NCBI GenBank assembly: GCA_028673005.1
Contig: CM054118.1
Coordinates: 64,289,401-64,353,400, forward strand
DNA from: Tanypteryx hageni
Taxonomy: Eukaryota; Arthropoda; Insecta; Odonata; Petaluridae
Length of the DNA: 64,000 nt
Direction: 5' to 3'
This document shows positions 33,572 to 45,310 of this stretch, one piece after another. The notes below the pieces were generated by a model. It was given only the letters and a program-made list of their open reading frames with translations, was not told the DNA's origin and did no database searches. Position numbers and translations under genes: made by a program. Position 1 is the first letter of the stretch. Each line of letters starts with the position of its first letter.

Positions 33572-34329
33572 AGCTTACGGAAAAGGAAAGGTAAAATGGA
33601 TATATGGATGGCAACAAGGTGTTGGGATGAGGAAACCCAGTGAACACTCACCAATCGGACGACTTCAGGTTGGCGAGGCCCCAAAGTGTTTCCTCCGCAC
33701 CTTTTATCACCGTCTCCCAAATTTATCGTCGCATGTCTTCCTTGTTGCAAAATTTCCATAGTTTATTCATGAATTACATGAAGCGTTCACAATGTCTCAA
33801 CAATTATCTTAAAACTACTTTACGCTTTCTTATCAATTCACACCTTAATGACCCTTGAAATCAGCTTGCAAGGCCATCTTTTACTTTCACATATACGAAA
33901 TATGTAGAAAGGGTTTTGCTATTGCCAGAAAATTCAAATTAGAGGTTTTGATTAATAATCGTGTTTCAGTAGCCCTTTGTCCGTAAAAAATGTTTTTGTA
34001 AGTCCGGCTTTCTGCAGTTTGTCTTATGCACTTGAACGTAGAGACTAAACCGTTCGACAAAATCCAAAGAAATCCTGTATTTAAATAGGTAAAGGAAAAG
34101 GAACACCAGTTTTACAAAAGCCGCATAAAGTTGGAAAGACTTACCCAATAATAGCTTTAATGATTTCTCTCTATACTATAAGCGCACTATGCATGACGCT
34201 ACAATAGACGCTAGCGCCATTGGACGACAGCCGCGTGAACTACAGTACAATTCTCTCAAATTGCTAAATAAATCGCGATAGATAAGTCCGATTTCGACGA
34301 AACTTTAATTATAATATCCGGCGTGATTT

Positions 34330-34440
34330 TCTGCATGTGATAGAAGTGCAGTTGTCTAACATAAGGGTATGGGTTCGATACCAGGATAGTTTCCATTCTC
34401 CATGAGATTAGCACGTAAAAGTGTGTAAGACATCTTTCGT
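34330..34440 (+). repeat. Possible degraded tRNA-like SINE head
   Basis: GGGTTCGATACC at about 34370 is a good match to the pol III B box. A weak A-box-like TGATAGAAGTG lies some 35 bp upstream. No full cloverleaf can be drawn, so only a tRNA-derived relic is suggested. Confidence 0.3.
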
Positions 34441-34749
34441 TTGCTTTTTAATATTACTTATAATTGTCATAGAAATTAGAAACTTGAACTATAGTACGTG
34501 CAAATGAACGCAAATTAATTTTCCTACCGTCGATTTTCAAATACGATTCAAATCGACTCAGAAAACTGTTTTGAAGACGACAATTTTAAGTTTTTTATTA
34601 ATAAAATATATCGTTGCCAAGAACAACCAGCATTGTTGGCGTACTCATCAAATGATACTAGATCCGTATGGGGATAACGGAGAAAGAAGGCAGTATGAGG
34701 AAAGAAGAGAGTGAAAGAGAGGAAAGAGAGAGAAGAAGAAGAGAGGGAG

Positions 34750-35065
34750 GGATAGACAGATAGATATACGTCTTTATTAGGGCGAGATTGAGACTAAACA
34801 GTCTCCTCTTCCATCTAACCCATTGTCAGTTACATACAATTAGATAGTAACAAATAATAAAATTAAACTAAAAGGTTACATAAAATGAAGAGCAACATAA
34901 AATACAATGAAATGTATAGGATAGTATAGGATTTAAAAACAGAAGGGTAATTGTTGTTGTTGCGGGGAAAAACTAGGGAACTATTCCCTAGGAAAAACCC
35001 CACTGCAGGAAAACACCCACACAAGAAGGGGAGTGTGAAAAACCTGCGAAACCTACTTATAGCAA
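34750..35065 (-). repeat. Repeat E, LINE-like 3' end, copy 2
   Basis: On the minus strand it holds GGGTGTTTTCCTGCAGTGGG, CCCTAGTTTTTCCCCGCAAC, and ends CGCCCTAATAAAGACGTATA followed by TCTATCTGTCTA. It aligns with 25045-25345. The AATAAA and short TCTA tail suggest a retroelement 3' end. The minus frame at 35207-34863 is not a gene. Confidence 0.65.
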
Positions 35066-35496
35066 TATCTAAAGATTTAGAGGGTCTTGAAAGGTAAATA
35101 CATATAGTTAAGTACTTAAAAATGATGTACACATAAACAGAGTTATACATAAAGCATAAAAAATATATATAAAAGAATATAATAAGGTAAGTCATATGAA
35201 TACACACTAAAACTTACATACAAATAATATACATTCACAATATAATATACATACATAATACAATATCGATACATGTAAATATATCGAAAAAATTATACCT
35301 TTTTTGGACGACCTGTAGAAAAATAAAATTGCTTGTCATTTTAAGTTAATGAAAGAGAATGGGATAGGAGATGTTTGTGGTACAAGTGTTTGAAGGTACA
35401 TAGGGATGAAGAGTGCTTTATTTCTGCTGGAAGGGAGAGAATGAGGGAAAGCGGGAGGTTTGGTGGGATGGTTATAGGGAGGGATAGAGGGCGGTA
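35066..35496. other. Unassigned AT-rich then purine-rich stretch
   Basis: No gene. 35200-35290 is rich in ATACATA words; 35400-35496 is purine-rich. Confidence 0.4.
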
Positions 35497-35565
35497 GATA
35501 AATGTCTTTATTCGGGCGAAATTTAGACCATAAGGTCCACTCTTGCATTTAAACCTTAAGAGAAA
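35497..35565 (-). repeat. Repeat E, terminal 70 bp, copy 3
   Basis: TTATTCGGGCGAAATTTAGA followed by CCATAAGGTCCACTCTTGCA matches 25060-25115 closely. Only the extreme 3' end is present, as for a heavily 5' truncated retroelement. Confidence 0.7.
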
Positions 35566-35646
35566 GAGGGAGGGAGTGGGAGGAAGGGAGAGAAAGGGGG
35601 AGTGGGAGGAAGGAAGAGAAAGGGGGAGTGGGAGGAAAGGAGAGAG
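35566..35646. repeat. About 27-bp purine minisatellite, three units
   Basis: Units of GAGAAAGGGGGAGTGGGAGG plus AAGGAA repeat three times, directly beside Repeat E copy 3. Confidence 0.85.
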
Positions 35647-38600
35647 AAGTCCGAAAATAGTGCTAGATATAATTTTCTACCTAAAATATATGCCAAAATT
35701 AGGAGGTTAACGGTTGCACACGGGCAGCGGACGAATTCGCCTCGCGGAGCGAGGCACGGGGGTCGACGCGCTTGGCGTGCAGGGGCAGAGCCCCTAGTAC
35801 GTAGGTATATTGGTGTTCATCCAGTTATAGAAACTAATGTAATAAGCAATTCTATGTAAGCTATATGCCTAAAAATAACAATATAGCTTCTAGTGGCATT
35901 ATAATGTACCGAGTTTTACGCCCAGCTATCTACCAGGTCTCTCACTCACTCTGAAGCCATGCAACGACCCTCGTGCTCAGAAGCCCTCTCCATACTCTCT
36001 CTCTCTCTCATCATATCTACTCCTGCCTCTCATCATGGCGTAACAGCAGCACTACTTTGCGAAAGTATTTTCCGTGTTTATATACACATTTATGTCACCA
36101 TTAGCATTGTGGTAAGTACAAGAGGTGAACAGATGAGAAATCTTGTGCAAAGCATGAGGCACCGACTTATTTTCTTATTGGCTTTTAATGTACATTTCAT
36201 CGGGTAATTTCTGGTCGCTGGAGATACCGACCTGTTTTTCCGCGTTCTGCTGAGGAACTTCTGCAATCAAATAGCGTTTTTATCAATTTTGATATTTCAA
36301 AATACCCCCATTGCCTTCGTGCTTGCATAAGATTTCCAAGAAATCATTGGTAACTACTCTAATCTCCTCTTAATATCTCTATTAATAAGAGAATTTTTCC
36401 GATAAATTTACTTTTATGCTGTCATCATTTGCCAGAGACTCCATTGTTTCCTCTACCCCACCTATTTCTCCCATTCGATTGGCTGACATAGTTGCTAAAG
36501 TTTCCGACAATCCACGACCTTATTTCTCACACGTAAATCATTAAAAATCGCTCTTAATTACTAAGATTAATTGAAACCTACGTTTTAATTTGCATTGGGC
36601 TATATTTCACGCAGAACGATCAGCTCCGCTTACATAACGACGTAAGCAAGCAGATCAACCACCTGTTAGGTGATTTCATCCTCCATTTTTGGTTTTCCGT
36701 GGATCCCTGCCGCGAAAACGTCTATTTTCGGACAAATGATCGAGATAATGGCGCACTTTCGCTTCGATGTATCTTGAGAAAGGCGCGGTTGTTATAAAAC
36801 TCGCTCATTTTGATCGGCCCGACTCAACATCTTTAGATCCTGGTTGAAGTCCGGGTCAGGAGAGAACTCGGGGCGATGGGTTGTTGAACGATACAACCTC
36901 ATCGAATTCTTATTTTTTCTTCATACGTATTAATAAAAGGGTGATTTGCTCCTTGAGCCACGCGTATCAGGAGAAGCGGTGGGGGAATAATTCGCGGGAG
37001 ATAATCGATCTGAGTCGAAGGAATGCGGCGAAGTGGAGTCGGTCGGCTTGGAAACAACCTCGGGGCGAAATTCGCGGAATCTTTTATTGTCTCGAATCTG
37101 TGCCATTTCGAATGTGTGCGTGAGAGAGAGAGAGAGGGGGGGGGGGGAGGAAGGGGAATAAGAGAATGAGAATAAGGATTTCTGGTACACAGAGACGAAA
37201 ATTACCTTAATGAGCAGACAAGAGCGACAGATCCGGGTCCCTGCAAAAGTCTTGCAAATTCGAGAGAGCCAGCCGGAGGGGGACAAACTCTTTATTCATT
37301 TTTTTTATTAAAGGCAAAATATCTGGGACACCTTTCACAAAATCGAGAGAGATATAAAAATAGCGGAATGATTAGGGTTGCGACCTTTCGGTATTTATTG
37401 CGACTGCTCGAACGAGGATCAAGTTGGAGATTCTGGAGCAATATGGCGAGAATGGATGATCTCACTCTGCGTTCTGATTTTAATTCTCGCCAGCTCTCGT
37501 TTCAATTAGCAAAGAGCCAGAGGCAGGAACTCATCAACGATTGCTTAGTTTGTGTCTCAGAATTGTGGCTTTACTTGAACGTTATTTTATAAATTATGCG
37601 CAGGTAACGATCTAGTAGCCATAAAGCATTTGCATAGTTTTTCAATTTGATGTTAGCCACTAGGTGAGCTCGATAATGCTTTCTCGTGCTAAAAGGTGCA
37701 TCATTAAAACGAAATTGAAATGGATCACTTAAATTTTGAAATTTTTAGACTGTTAATTACTTCTCGTTGTGGAGAGTCTCTAAGAATGGGGGGGGAGGAT
37801 GAAAACTCGAATGAAGTAATTCAAATGGGAGAAAACTCAATGACTGAAAGAGCTGCGTAAAATAAGTCAAATGAAGAGCGTTGCGTTCGTAGGCCAAAAT
37901 ATAAACTCCGAATAATTATCAAGTTCAAAGAGGATTTAAAGTATTCAAAAGGCATGTCCACGCGCGTGAAAGAAGGTTGCATAAATTCAGTTGGGTTGAG
38001 TGATGGAGAAAAATGAAATAGAATATATAGAAATATAATAGATAGATAGAATATAATAGAAACAGAGACAGAGAGATAGAGAAATACGACAAGAGAATGT
38101 AATAAACCCGAAGGGGGATTTACCAAAGGTGATGTAAGGACAAATGCTTGAATTTTTTTGCGGAAAGAAAGCGGGAGAATTGCGGTGTCTGACCAACGCT
38201 TACAAAAAAAAACTAACATAGAAGATGATTCCAAGAATTTCCTGCGAGGAAGAATACTCGTGAAGCAAAGGAAACGCGCGCACATACATTTGCAGTTACG
38301 TCACAATCTGCTACAAATAGTATTCTGATGTGGAATTTTCCGTCTCTTTCTCAAAATTTTAAAAATCAATAACGTGACCAAACATGAATCTTGATTCGAG
38401 AGACGAGTACTTTCTCAATTTTTTATTTTTAGCTCTTATTCTTGAATTTCGTCATCTATAAGAGGAGCGCGATAATTCTCTGGTGAATGTCATTCGATAT
38501 ACATTCTAACGCGCACATTTTTCCGAGACACACTGTTTCTGTTAAAGTTCGAAAATCATTACATACGAAGAAAAACGAAAGCCTATCTCATACAACCGCT

Positions 38601-38937
38601 ATATATTACGCAAATACCATCAAATGCTAATATATATAATTTGCACTGAACTCAAAAATTCATTTTCAGCCCAAATTGTCCTAACATACTTGTCAAAATC
38701 TGTCGACTTGGTTACCCTTGGCATCGACTAAAAGGTAAACAGTTGAATGATTTTCGTAATATGAAAAATATTTTTTTATCTGAATACCCCTTTGAAACTT
38801 ACAATGGAATATGAAATAATATTGCGCCGAAACACATCCAGCCTGAGTCATCACGTCATCAGCTTTCCACGCATCAAATTAGTGTTCCTCTTAGGCTGCA
38901 TGAATTTATGTCATAAACGATATTAAGTACCGTAAAT
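35647..38937. other. Unassigned stretch with GC-richer pockets
   Basis: 35700-35800 is GC-rich and ends in GGGGCAGAGCCCC, a small palindrome common in repeat ends. 36600-37090 is GC-richer; the frame at 36881-37123 has no domain. A GA then G run is at 37121-37148. 38440-38475 weakly resembles the end of Repeat F. No gene is supported. Confidence 0.4.
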
Positions 38938-38960
38938 AATAATAATAATAATAATAATAG
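38938..38960. repeat. AAT trinucleotide microsatellite
   Basis: About seven AAT units, 30 bp before Repeat A copy A3. Confidence 0.9.
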
Positions 38961-38992
38961 TGCGCACTTATTAGGCGTTCTATACAATAAGT

Positions 38993-39700
38993 AAAAATCG
39001 GATGTGGCCACCTCATGACTTTCTCCATACCTGCAATTTTTATAAAAATTCCTAGGTTACACAATAATAAATATTTTAAGAAACTGCGAGAAATTTTTAG
39101 ACTTGACAAAGAACAGAAATAAACTCGAACCATAGCCTTCCAATGTTGGATACAGCCACAAAGCTCCAACAATTAAGAAAAGAAAAACGAGCGTTGCTAA
39201 GACGTAACTAAGCATCAATTGTTAACAATAGTCGTCGGTAGGTGGCGTGGTGGTGGCAGCTAAAAATATAAGATATCTTTTAAACAATGCATTATATGGG
39301 AAAATATTTCAAAAAAGGTTGTAGTAAATAAAATTTTCTATGACTTTTATTCAAATACATTTTTACATTTACCAAATATTAAAGCAAATATCTCAAAATA
39401 ACAGATAAGTGACAAGAGTAAACACCATCTTCCGGTTGACCGATGTTTACCAAAAAATAATCAGTTCTTGTGACGTTTACAAAAATGTCAAATATAAAAT
39501 TTCGTGTTCACCTGATTAATAGTTTTTCAGTTAGAGCACCCACAAAAAATCTATCACACACACAGACAGACATCACCGAGAATATGGCCAAAACGTGTTC
39601 AGAGGACCTCAAAACGTGTATTTCCGTTGAAATATCGAAATAAATTTTTTTAATGAAAACAATACTTTTCCCCAATACTGCGTATGTAGAAAGTAAAAAA
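38993..39700 (+). repeat. Repeat A, full-length copy (A3)
   Basis: Same order of blocks as A2: GGATGTGGCCACCTCATGAC, TTTCTCCATACC, the endonuclease fossil at 39107-39211, GGTGGCGTGGTGGTGGCAGC, GTCCGG-type middle, CA tract, and a terminal GCGTATGTAGAAAGTAAA. It faces the inverted copy A4 across Repeat C. Confidence 0.85.
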
Positions 39701-39726
39701 AAACTAACGCCTTATGGTCAGGCCGT

Positions 39727-40192
39727 GTCCGTCCGTCCGTCCGCATGTTTCATCTCAGAAATTACTGGGCGAATGTTGATGAAATTTATTTCGTACATAG
39801 GGGCAAAGAAACTAAAAAAATGATATAAATATTTTACGTGGCCTAATCGGGAGTGTCACTTTACTGGTGACAAAAACTGAACTTTCCTTCCTCTCGTAAA
39901 ATATTACTTATAACAAAAGGTTTTCAACAAAAATTGTAGAACTAGTCAATTAGCATATCTTTTGCTCAGTACATTTTTATCGAGGGAGTAGCCGATTTCA
40001 AGAAAAACAAACGAGAGTCGTAATTTTCACTTTGAACTTAGAATTTTTTTCCCGTGTTTTTTAAATGTTGTCAACGAAAACAACCTTCGTGGCAACTGAA
40101 GTAACCAATATTCGCTGTAAATGCCTAATTAGTTTAATTTTCTTTCAAAAGTTGGTAAATGTAGGGAAATGGATTATCTACGACGAAGAAAT
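39727..40192 (+). repeat. Repeat C, copy 2
   Basis: It aligns with the reverse complement of 12743-13215 (GTGTCACTTTACTGGTGACA, CTCGTAAAATATTACTTATA, GTTGTCAACGAAAACAACCT, GGATTATCTACGACGAAG). GGGTGATTTACGACGAAGGA at 40251 repeats the last block once more. Confidence 0.7.
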
Positions 40193-40346
40193 GAACGTAA
40201 ATACGTCTGTTTTCTTTACGTATACACAGCGTTTGTAAGTGAAAAGAAATGGGTGATTTACGACGAAGGAATGAACGTGAACACAAAGGTGTTATTATTA
40301 CTATTCGAGCATGGTACTTATGTTTTAAGTAATTGTTAATTCTTTT
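40193..40346. other. Spacer between Repeat C and inverted Repeat A
   Basis: It contains a second copy of the ACGACGAAG.AATGAACGT block. Nothing else is recognised. Confidence 0.4.
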
Positions 40347-40964
40347 TACTTTCTCCATATACGAAGTATGGAGAAAGTATTGTTTTCATGAAAAAAATCG
40401 AATTCGAGATTTCAACGGAAATACATGTTTTAAGGTCCCCTGAACACTTTTTGACTATTTTCTCGATGATGTCCGTCTGTCTGTATGTGATAGATTTTTG
40501 TGGGCGCTCTAACTCAAAAACTATTAATCAGGTCAACGCAAAATTTTATATTTAACATTTTTATAAAAGTTAGAAGATCTGATTAGTTTTTGGTAAAGAT
40601 CGGTCGACCGGAAGTGGGCGTTTAATCCTGTCACTTATCAGTTATTTTGAAATATTTGCTTTAATATTTGATAAATGAAAAAATATATTGGAATTAAAGT
40701 TGTAGAAAGTTTTATTTTCTACAATTTTTGTTCGATACATTTTTCTATATAATGCACTGTTTAAGAGATATCTTATATTTTTATCTGCCACCACCACGCC
40801 ATCTACGGAAGACTATTGTTAACAATTGACGCTTAGTTACGTCTTAGTAACGCTCCTTTTTTTCTCAATTGTCAACCGGAAGTAAATATTGACAACGATC
40901 CCAGAGCTAACAACATGTAGTTTGCCATAAAAATATGGAGAAAGTCATGTGTTGCCACATCAGT
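40347..40964 (-). repeat. Repeat A, inverted copy (A4)
   Basis: The reverse complement follows the other copies from CTGATGTGGCAACACATGAC to TACGAAGTATGGAGAAAGTA. The outer end is a 33-bp perfect or near-perfect palindrome (TACTTTCTCCATATACGAAG and onward). The endonuclease fossil is mostly deleted here. Confidence 0.85.
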
Positions 40965-42084
40965 TTATTTTTAATTACAACCGATTAGGAAATAAGACGG
41001 TGAATCAAAAATTCGATATTTCCTTAGCATCACTACTGGTACTTCAGTTCTTAGACATTATACTAAATCATTAATATTTACCTTTTCCGGCATGATTGCA
41101 TAAATCGAAAAGAACGCCTTTGCCTCGTATGTATGCAGGCATGATGCGTGTTATTGTTATTTTTGGAATAAAAAATGGGATGCATCGCATATGGGGGTAC
41201 ATAACACTTCTCGTTTTTACCCAGCGAGGTCTTCAGCGAGAAACGAAAATCAAACTACCATTAGTTGATTACCTATATGTATGCATTAGAAGATATCTAC
41301 TTAAATATCACGAAAACAAACTAAATATCAGAAAAATTACAAATTCCAAAAAAAGAAATTTCTGATCACTGACCAATCCCCGATGACGTTGTCGAACGAG
41401 TCGAAACAGTCATTTGTTTCGGAAGCATTAGGTTCTGTCCGTAGGGGTGCTAGTCTTTGGTTTCTGTCTTCGCGATCGCTGTGGAGTTTTCGTCGTCATC
41501 CTGTCATAATATGTCGTCTCGCTACATTTTATGTGTTATTACATTATTTTGGGAATGTCGCCATAGTTTGTAACCATCTCCGCTAGTGTTATATAAAACC
41601 GTTTCGACATTGACGCTACCTTATACATTACGAGACATACGGCATAAATTTTAATTTATTTATTTATATTTACAAATGCATTCAATAATTCACTCATTAA
41701 TTTCATCGTTAAACCATAAAATATTTGTAGAACAGATCATTTACTGGAATACATACTATGCGTTCTATGTACGGTCAATTATGATATAAGCGACAAAATT
41801 TCAAGTTATAAAATATATAGACATTCATAAGTTTTCAAATATGGAGAATGCTTATCGATTATTGAATGTTTTCGCATTATAATATTTTGATCTCTCTACT
41901 CAAAATTAAGTCATAAATTATCATTGGTTGTGTTTCTTATTTATTAATATTTTTCGTAATAAATTTTGAATTTTTAAGCACCATTCACCAGTTAAAACGA
42001 GGTTGAAAGCTGTTGTTATTCAAAAAGACGAAAGCTTAAAAGAAAACGATGACAATTTATTGTAGATGATAAAAGCCAATGTAA
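40965..42084. other. Unassigned AT-rich stretch
   Basis: No gene recognised. The frame at 41383-41586 contains GTTGTCGAACGAGTCGAAAC, a phrase of the type found in retroelement ends, but no second copy is in the window. Confidence 0.4.
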
Positions 42085-42249
42085 AAATCTGATGTCGCCA
42101 CCACATGACTTTATCCATACCTGTAATATTTCTAAAAATTCCAAATAGGTTAAATGATAATAAATATTTTACGTAACTGCGAGAAAAATTTAAAGACTTT
42201 ACAAAGAACAGACATAAACTCAAACCATAGCCTTCTCATATTGGACACT
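42085..42249 (+). repeat. Repeat A, 5' part only (A5)
   Basis: It matches the first 165 bp of Repeat A, including most of the endonuclease fossil (INSNHSLLILD). It breaks off at 42249, where unrelated sequence begins. Confidence 0.8.
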
Positions 42250-42647
42250 AGATAATTACCTGGGCTTTGCCCTAGGTTTAGAGTTTCGAATTTTTCATGC
42301 ACAAATCACTCGGAAATATTTTCATTCAAACTCAAGGTACTCTCAAGGTAAATGACCAATGTTGGTATGAACAAATTAAATATAGACTCAAATTTGATAC
42401 CTCCCCCCCAAGAAATCAAAGTTCTGACACTGACTTGGATATCCTCAGTGTCTCTTTAGTATGTGTACCAAGTTTTAAGTCTCGACGTTTCTTGGTTCAG
42501 CATTGATATTGGTGGAGGATTCATCAAAATTGGTCAATTGGTTGCTGAAATATCTTCAAACAAAGTGTTTTTTGTCAAATTCGCCGTAGTATAATCGCAT
42601 ATTAATGTATTTGATTTGAAATCAGAAAACTATTTTTCCTTATATTG
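42250..42647. other. Retroelement-like non-coding sequence
   Basis: GTTTCGAATTTTTCATGCAC and ATTGGTCAATTGGTTGCTGA are of the same style as 43580-43771 (ATCGGTCAATTCATTGCCAA). Both flank the tandem array. No gene. Confidence 0.4.
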
Positions 42648-43520
42648 TGATAGCCCTGCTTTTTAGATCCGTTCCAAACATGTTCATTTCGTTTTGCCAT
42701 TCTATAATCGCCCTACAAACAATTTCTTATTGAAATCGGTTCAGCCAATACCTTCGAAATTCACAGTCACAGAAAATTCATATCCTTGATATTGGGGCAG
42801 CCCTGTTTATTCGACCCGGTTGAAATATAATATTTTGGTTATTTATTTATATGATGATCATATATGCCATAATTGGTTAAAATTCATGCGGAAAGTTCTC
42901 TAGGAATACTTGTAAAAGAAATATTATTTTACCTTTAATTGCGGTAGCCCTGCTCTCAAGCTCCGCTTTCAGCATCTTCATTTCATTATGGTATGTTGCA
43001 CAAATCTTATATATAAAATTTAGTTGACATCCGTTCTGCCAATTCCTCCCAAATCCATAATTACTGAAAATTTAATTTGTAATTGAGCCACCCCTCTTTA
43101 ATTGATACGGTCCAAATATGCTATTGTGGTTTTATATATATATGCGTGCATTATAAATATTATAATGTGGTCAAAATAGATGCGGACAGTTCAACACAAA
43201 TATCTGACAATGAAATTGTTTATTACTATGATTGTGGTAGCCCTGGTATCTATATCTATATTTAAAATCTTGATTTTTTTGTTATGTCGCACAACTCCAT
43301 GCAAAATTTCGTTGAAATCGGTTTGGCCAATTACTTCCAAAAGCATAGTTACCGAAAAGTTTTATTTTGGAATTGTGGCACCTCTGCTCGGTCGATCCTG
43401 TCCAAATATTTAATTTTGTTCATGTATTTATGTGAAGATTCTATGTACCTACCAAATTTGCTTGAAATCGGTTCAGCAAGTTCTTCCTTGATATTTGTGT
43501 ACGGACGGACGGACAACACC
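42648..43520. repeat. Decayed tandem array, about 145-bp period, six units
   Basis: Variants of TAGCCCTGCT recur at 42651, 42798, 42945, 43087, 43238 and 43379, spaced 141-151 bp. After it, units share a TCC(A)AA(A)TATG block. Three of the six units also carry GAAATCGGTTCAGCCAAT, and several carry a TTCCGAAATCATAGTTACCGA-like block in whole or part. The last unit ends with a GGACGGACGGACGG tract. The frames at 43083-43265, 43180-43413 and 43284-43574 are accidental. Confidence 0.75.
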
Positions 43521-43771
43521 GAAATCTGGAGGGACCATTCCATGGGGACCCCTCAACCCCGTGGGTCGATTTGAATTATTTTTGGCACTGCAAAACTCAT
43601 GAACAAACTGAAGCTGCATTTTAGTTTTGGAGATAATCTGGGAGATCTATTCAGAAGGTTAGGAACTTATAAATAAAATGATGTAAAAAGGATAAACTTC
43701 TAATATTCTAGTTAGTGAAGGTTTCATCGAAATCGGTCAATTCATTGCCAAGATACGAGTATATTTTTTTT
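43521..43771. other. Flank of the tandem array
   Basis: No gene. It ends with an ATCGGTCAATTCATTGCCAA phrase just before Repeat A copy A6. Confidence 0.4.
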
Positions 43772-44306
43772 AAATCTGATGTGGCCACCACATGACTTTA
43801 TCCAAATCTGTAAGATTTCAAAAAATTCTAAATAGGTTACATAATAATAAATATTTTAAGAAACTGCGAGAAAATTTCAGACAACAAAGAACAGAAATAC
43901 ACTCAAACCATAACCTTCTAATATTGGATATAGCCAAAAAGCTCCAACAATTAAGAAAAAAAGGAGCGAAACTAAGACGTAACTAAGCAACAATTGTTAA
44001 CAATAGTGGTCGATTTTTTTCATAAATAAGTGACAAGAGTAAACATCCATTTTCGGTTGAGTGACTTGGTGACTTTTATAAAAATGCTAAATATAAAATT
44101 TCGCGTTGACCTGATTAATAGTTTTTGAGTTAAGAGCATCCACAAAAGGCTATCACACACACGCACTAACAGACACAGACATCATCGAGAAAATGGTCAA
44201 AACGTGTTCAGGGGACCTCAAAAAGTATACTTTCGTTGAAATCATGAAGTCGATTTCTTTCACGAATACAACACTTCCCCCTATACTACGTATATGGAGA
44301 AAGTAA
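43772..44306 (+). repeat. Repeat A, copy A6 (internally deleted)
   Basis: It begins AATCTGATGTGGCCACCACA and ends TACGTATATGGAGAAAGTAA. The endonuclease fossil lies at 43885-43986. About 170 bp of the middle (the GTGGTGGTGGCAGC to poly-A-like part) is missing. It is first in a head-to-tail row with A7 and A8. Confidence 0.85.
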
Positions 44307-44308
44307 AG

Positions 44309-45017
44309 AAACTGATGTGGCCACCACATGACTTTCCCCATATCTCTAATATTTCTAAAAATTCTAAATAGGTTAGATAATAATAAATATTTTCAGAAAC
44401 TGCGAGAGAATTTTAGACTACAAAAAACAGAAATAAACTCACACCATAGCGTTCTGATATTGGATAAAGCCAGGAATCTTCAACAATTGAGAAAATAAAA
44501 AGGAGCGTTACTAAGACGTAACAAAGCCTCAATTGTTAACAATAATCGCCGGTAGGTGATAGCAGCTAAAATATTAGTTTTTAAAATATATCTTAAACAA
44601 TGAATTATATGAAAAAATGTTTCAAACAAACGTTGTAGATAATTTAATTTCCTACAACTTATATTCCAGTATATTTTTTACATATATATAATATTAAAGC
44701 AAATATTTCAAAATAACGGAGAAGTGACATGAATAAACACCGTTTTTTACCAAAAGTAATCAGTTCTTCTGACTTTTATAAAAATGTTAAATATAAAATT
44801 TCGTGTTGACCTGATAACTATTTTTTGAGTTAGAGCACCCACAAAAAGCTATCACACACACACACACACACATTCACACACACAGACATCATCGAGAAAA
44901 TGGTCAAAACGTGATCAGGAGACCTCAAAACGTGTATTTCCGTTGAAATCTCGAAGTCGATTTTTTTTCATGATTACACAACACTTTCCCCTATACTACG
45001 TACATGGAGAAAGTAAA
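44309..45017 (+). repeat. Repeat A, full-length copy (A7)
   Basis: Starts ACTGATGTGGCCACCACATG two bases after A6 ends. The fossil is at 44421-44525, now with an early stop. It ends TACGTACATGGAGAAAGTAA and runs straight into A8. Confidence 0.85.
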
Positions 45018-45310
45018 AAGGAGCATTACTAAGACGTAATTATTAAGCGTCAATTGTTAACAATAGCCGTCGGTAGGTGGCGTGGTGGTGGCAGCTAAAA
45101 ATATGTTATCTCTTAAACAATGCATTATATGGGAAAATGTTTCAAACAAAGGTTGTAGAAAATTACGATTCCTACAACTATTATTCCAGTAAATTTTTAC
45201 TTTCTCCATATACGTAGTATAGGGGAAAGTATTGTATTCATGAAAAAATCGAACTTCGTTTTTTCACGAAAACAATACTTTCTCTATACTTCGTAAATGA
45301 AGAAAGTAAA
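45018..45310 (+). repeat. Repeat A, internal piece with terminal hairpin (A8)
   Basis: It begins at AGGAGCATTACTAAGACGTA, inside the fossil, and continues to about 45197. 45198-45310 is then a hairpin of two inverted Repeat A ends: TACTTTCTCCATATACGTAG at the start and ACTTCGTAAATGAAGAAAGT at the finish, with AAAACAATACTTT inverted between. The minus frame at 45570-45238 overlaps it and is not a gene. Confidence 0.8.

Larger units (their letters stand above)
33031..34749. other. Unassigned stretch
   Basis: No gene recognised. It contains a cluster of TTCC(C)GGGAA palindromes at 33252-33318, the TA tract at 33514-33568, a possible tRNA-like B box near 34366, and a GA-rich end at 34680-34750. 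Confidence 0.4.

Noticed and set aside
34330..34440. Functional tRNA gene
   Set aside because: A B box is present but no acceptor, D or anticodon arms can be formed; kept only as a weak SINE relic.
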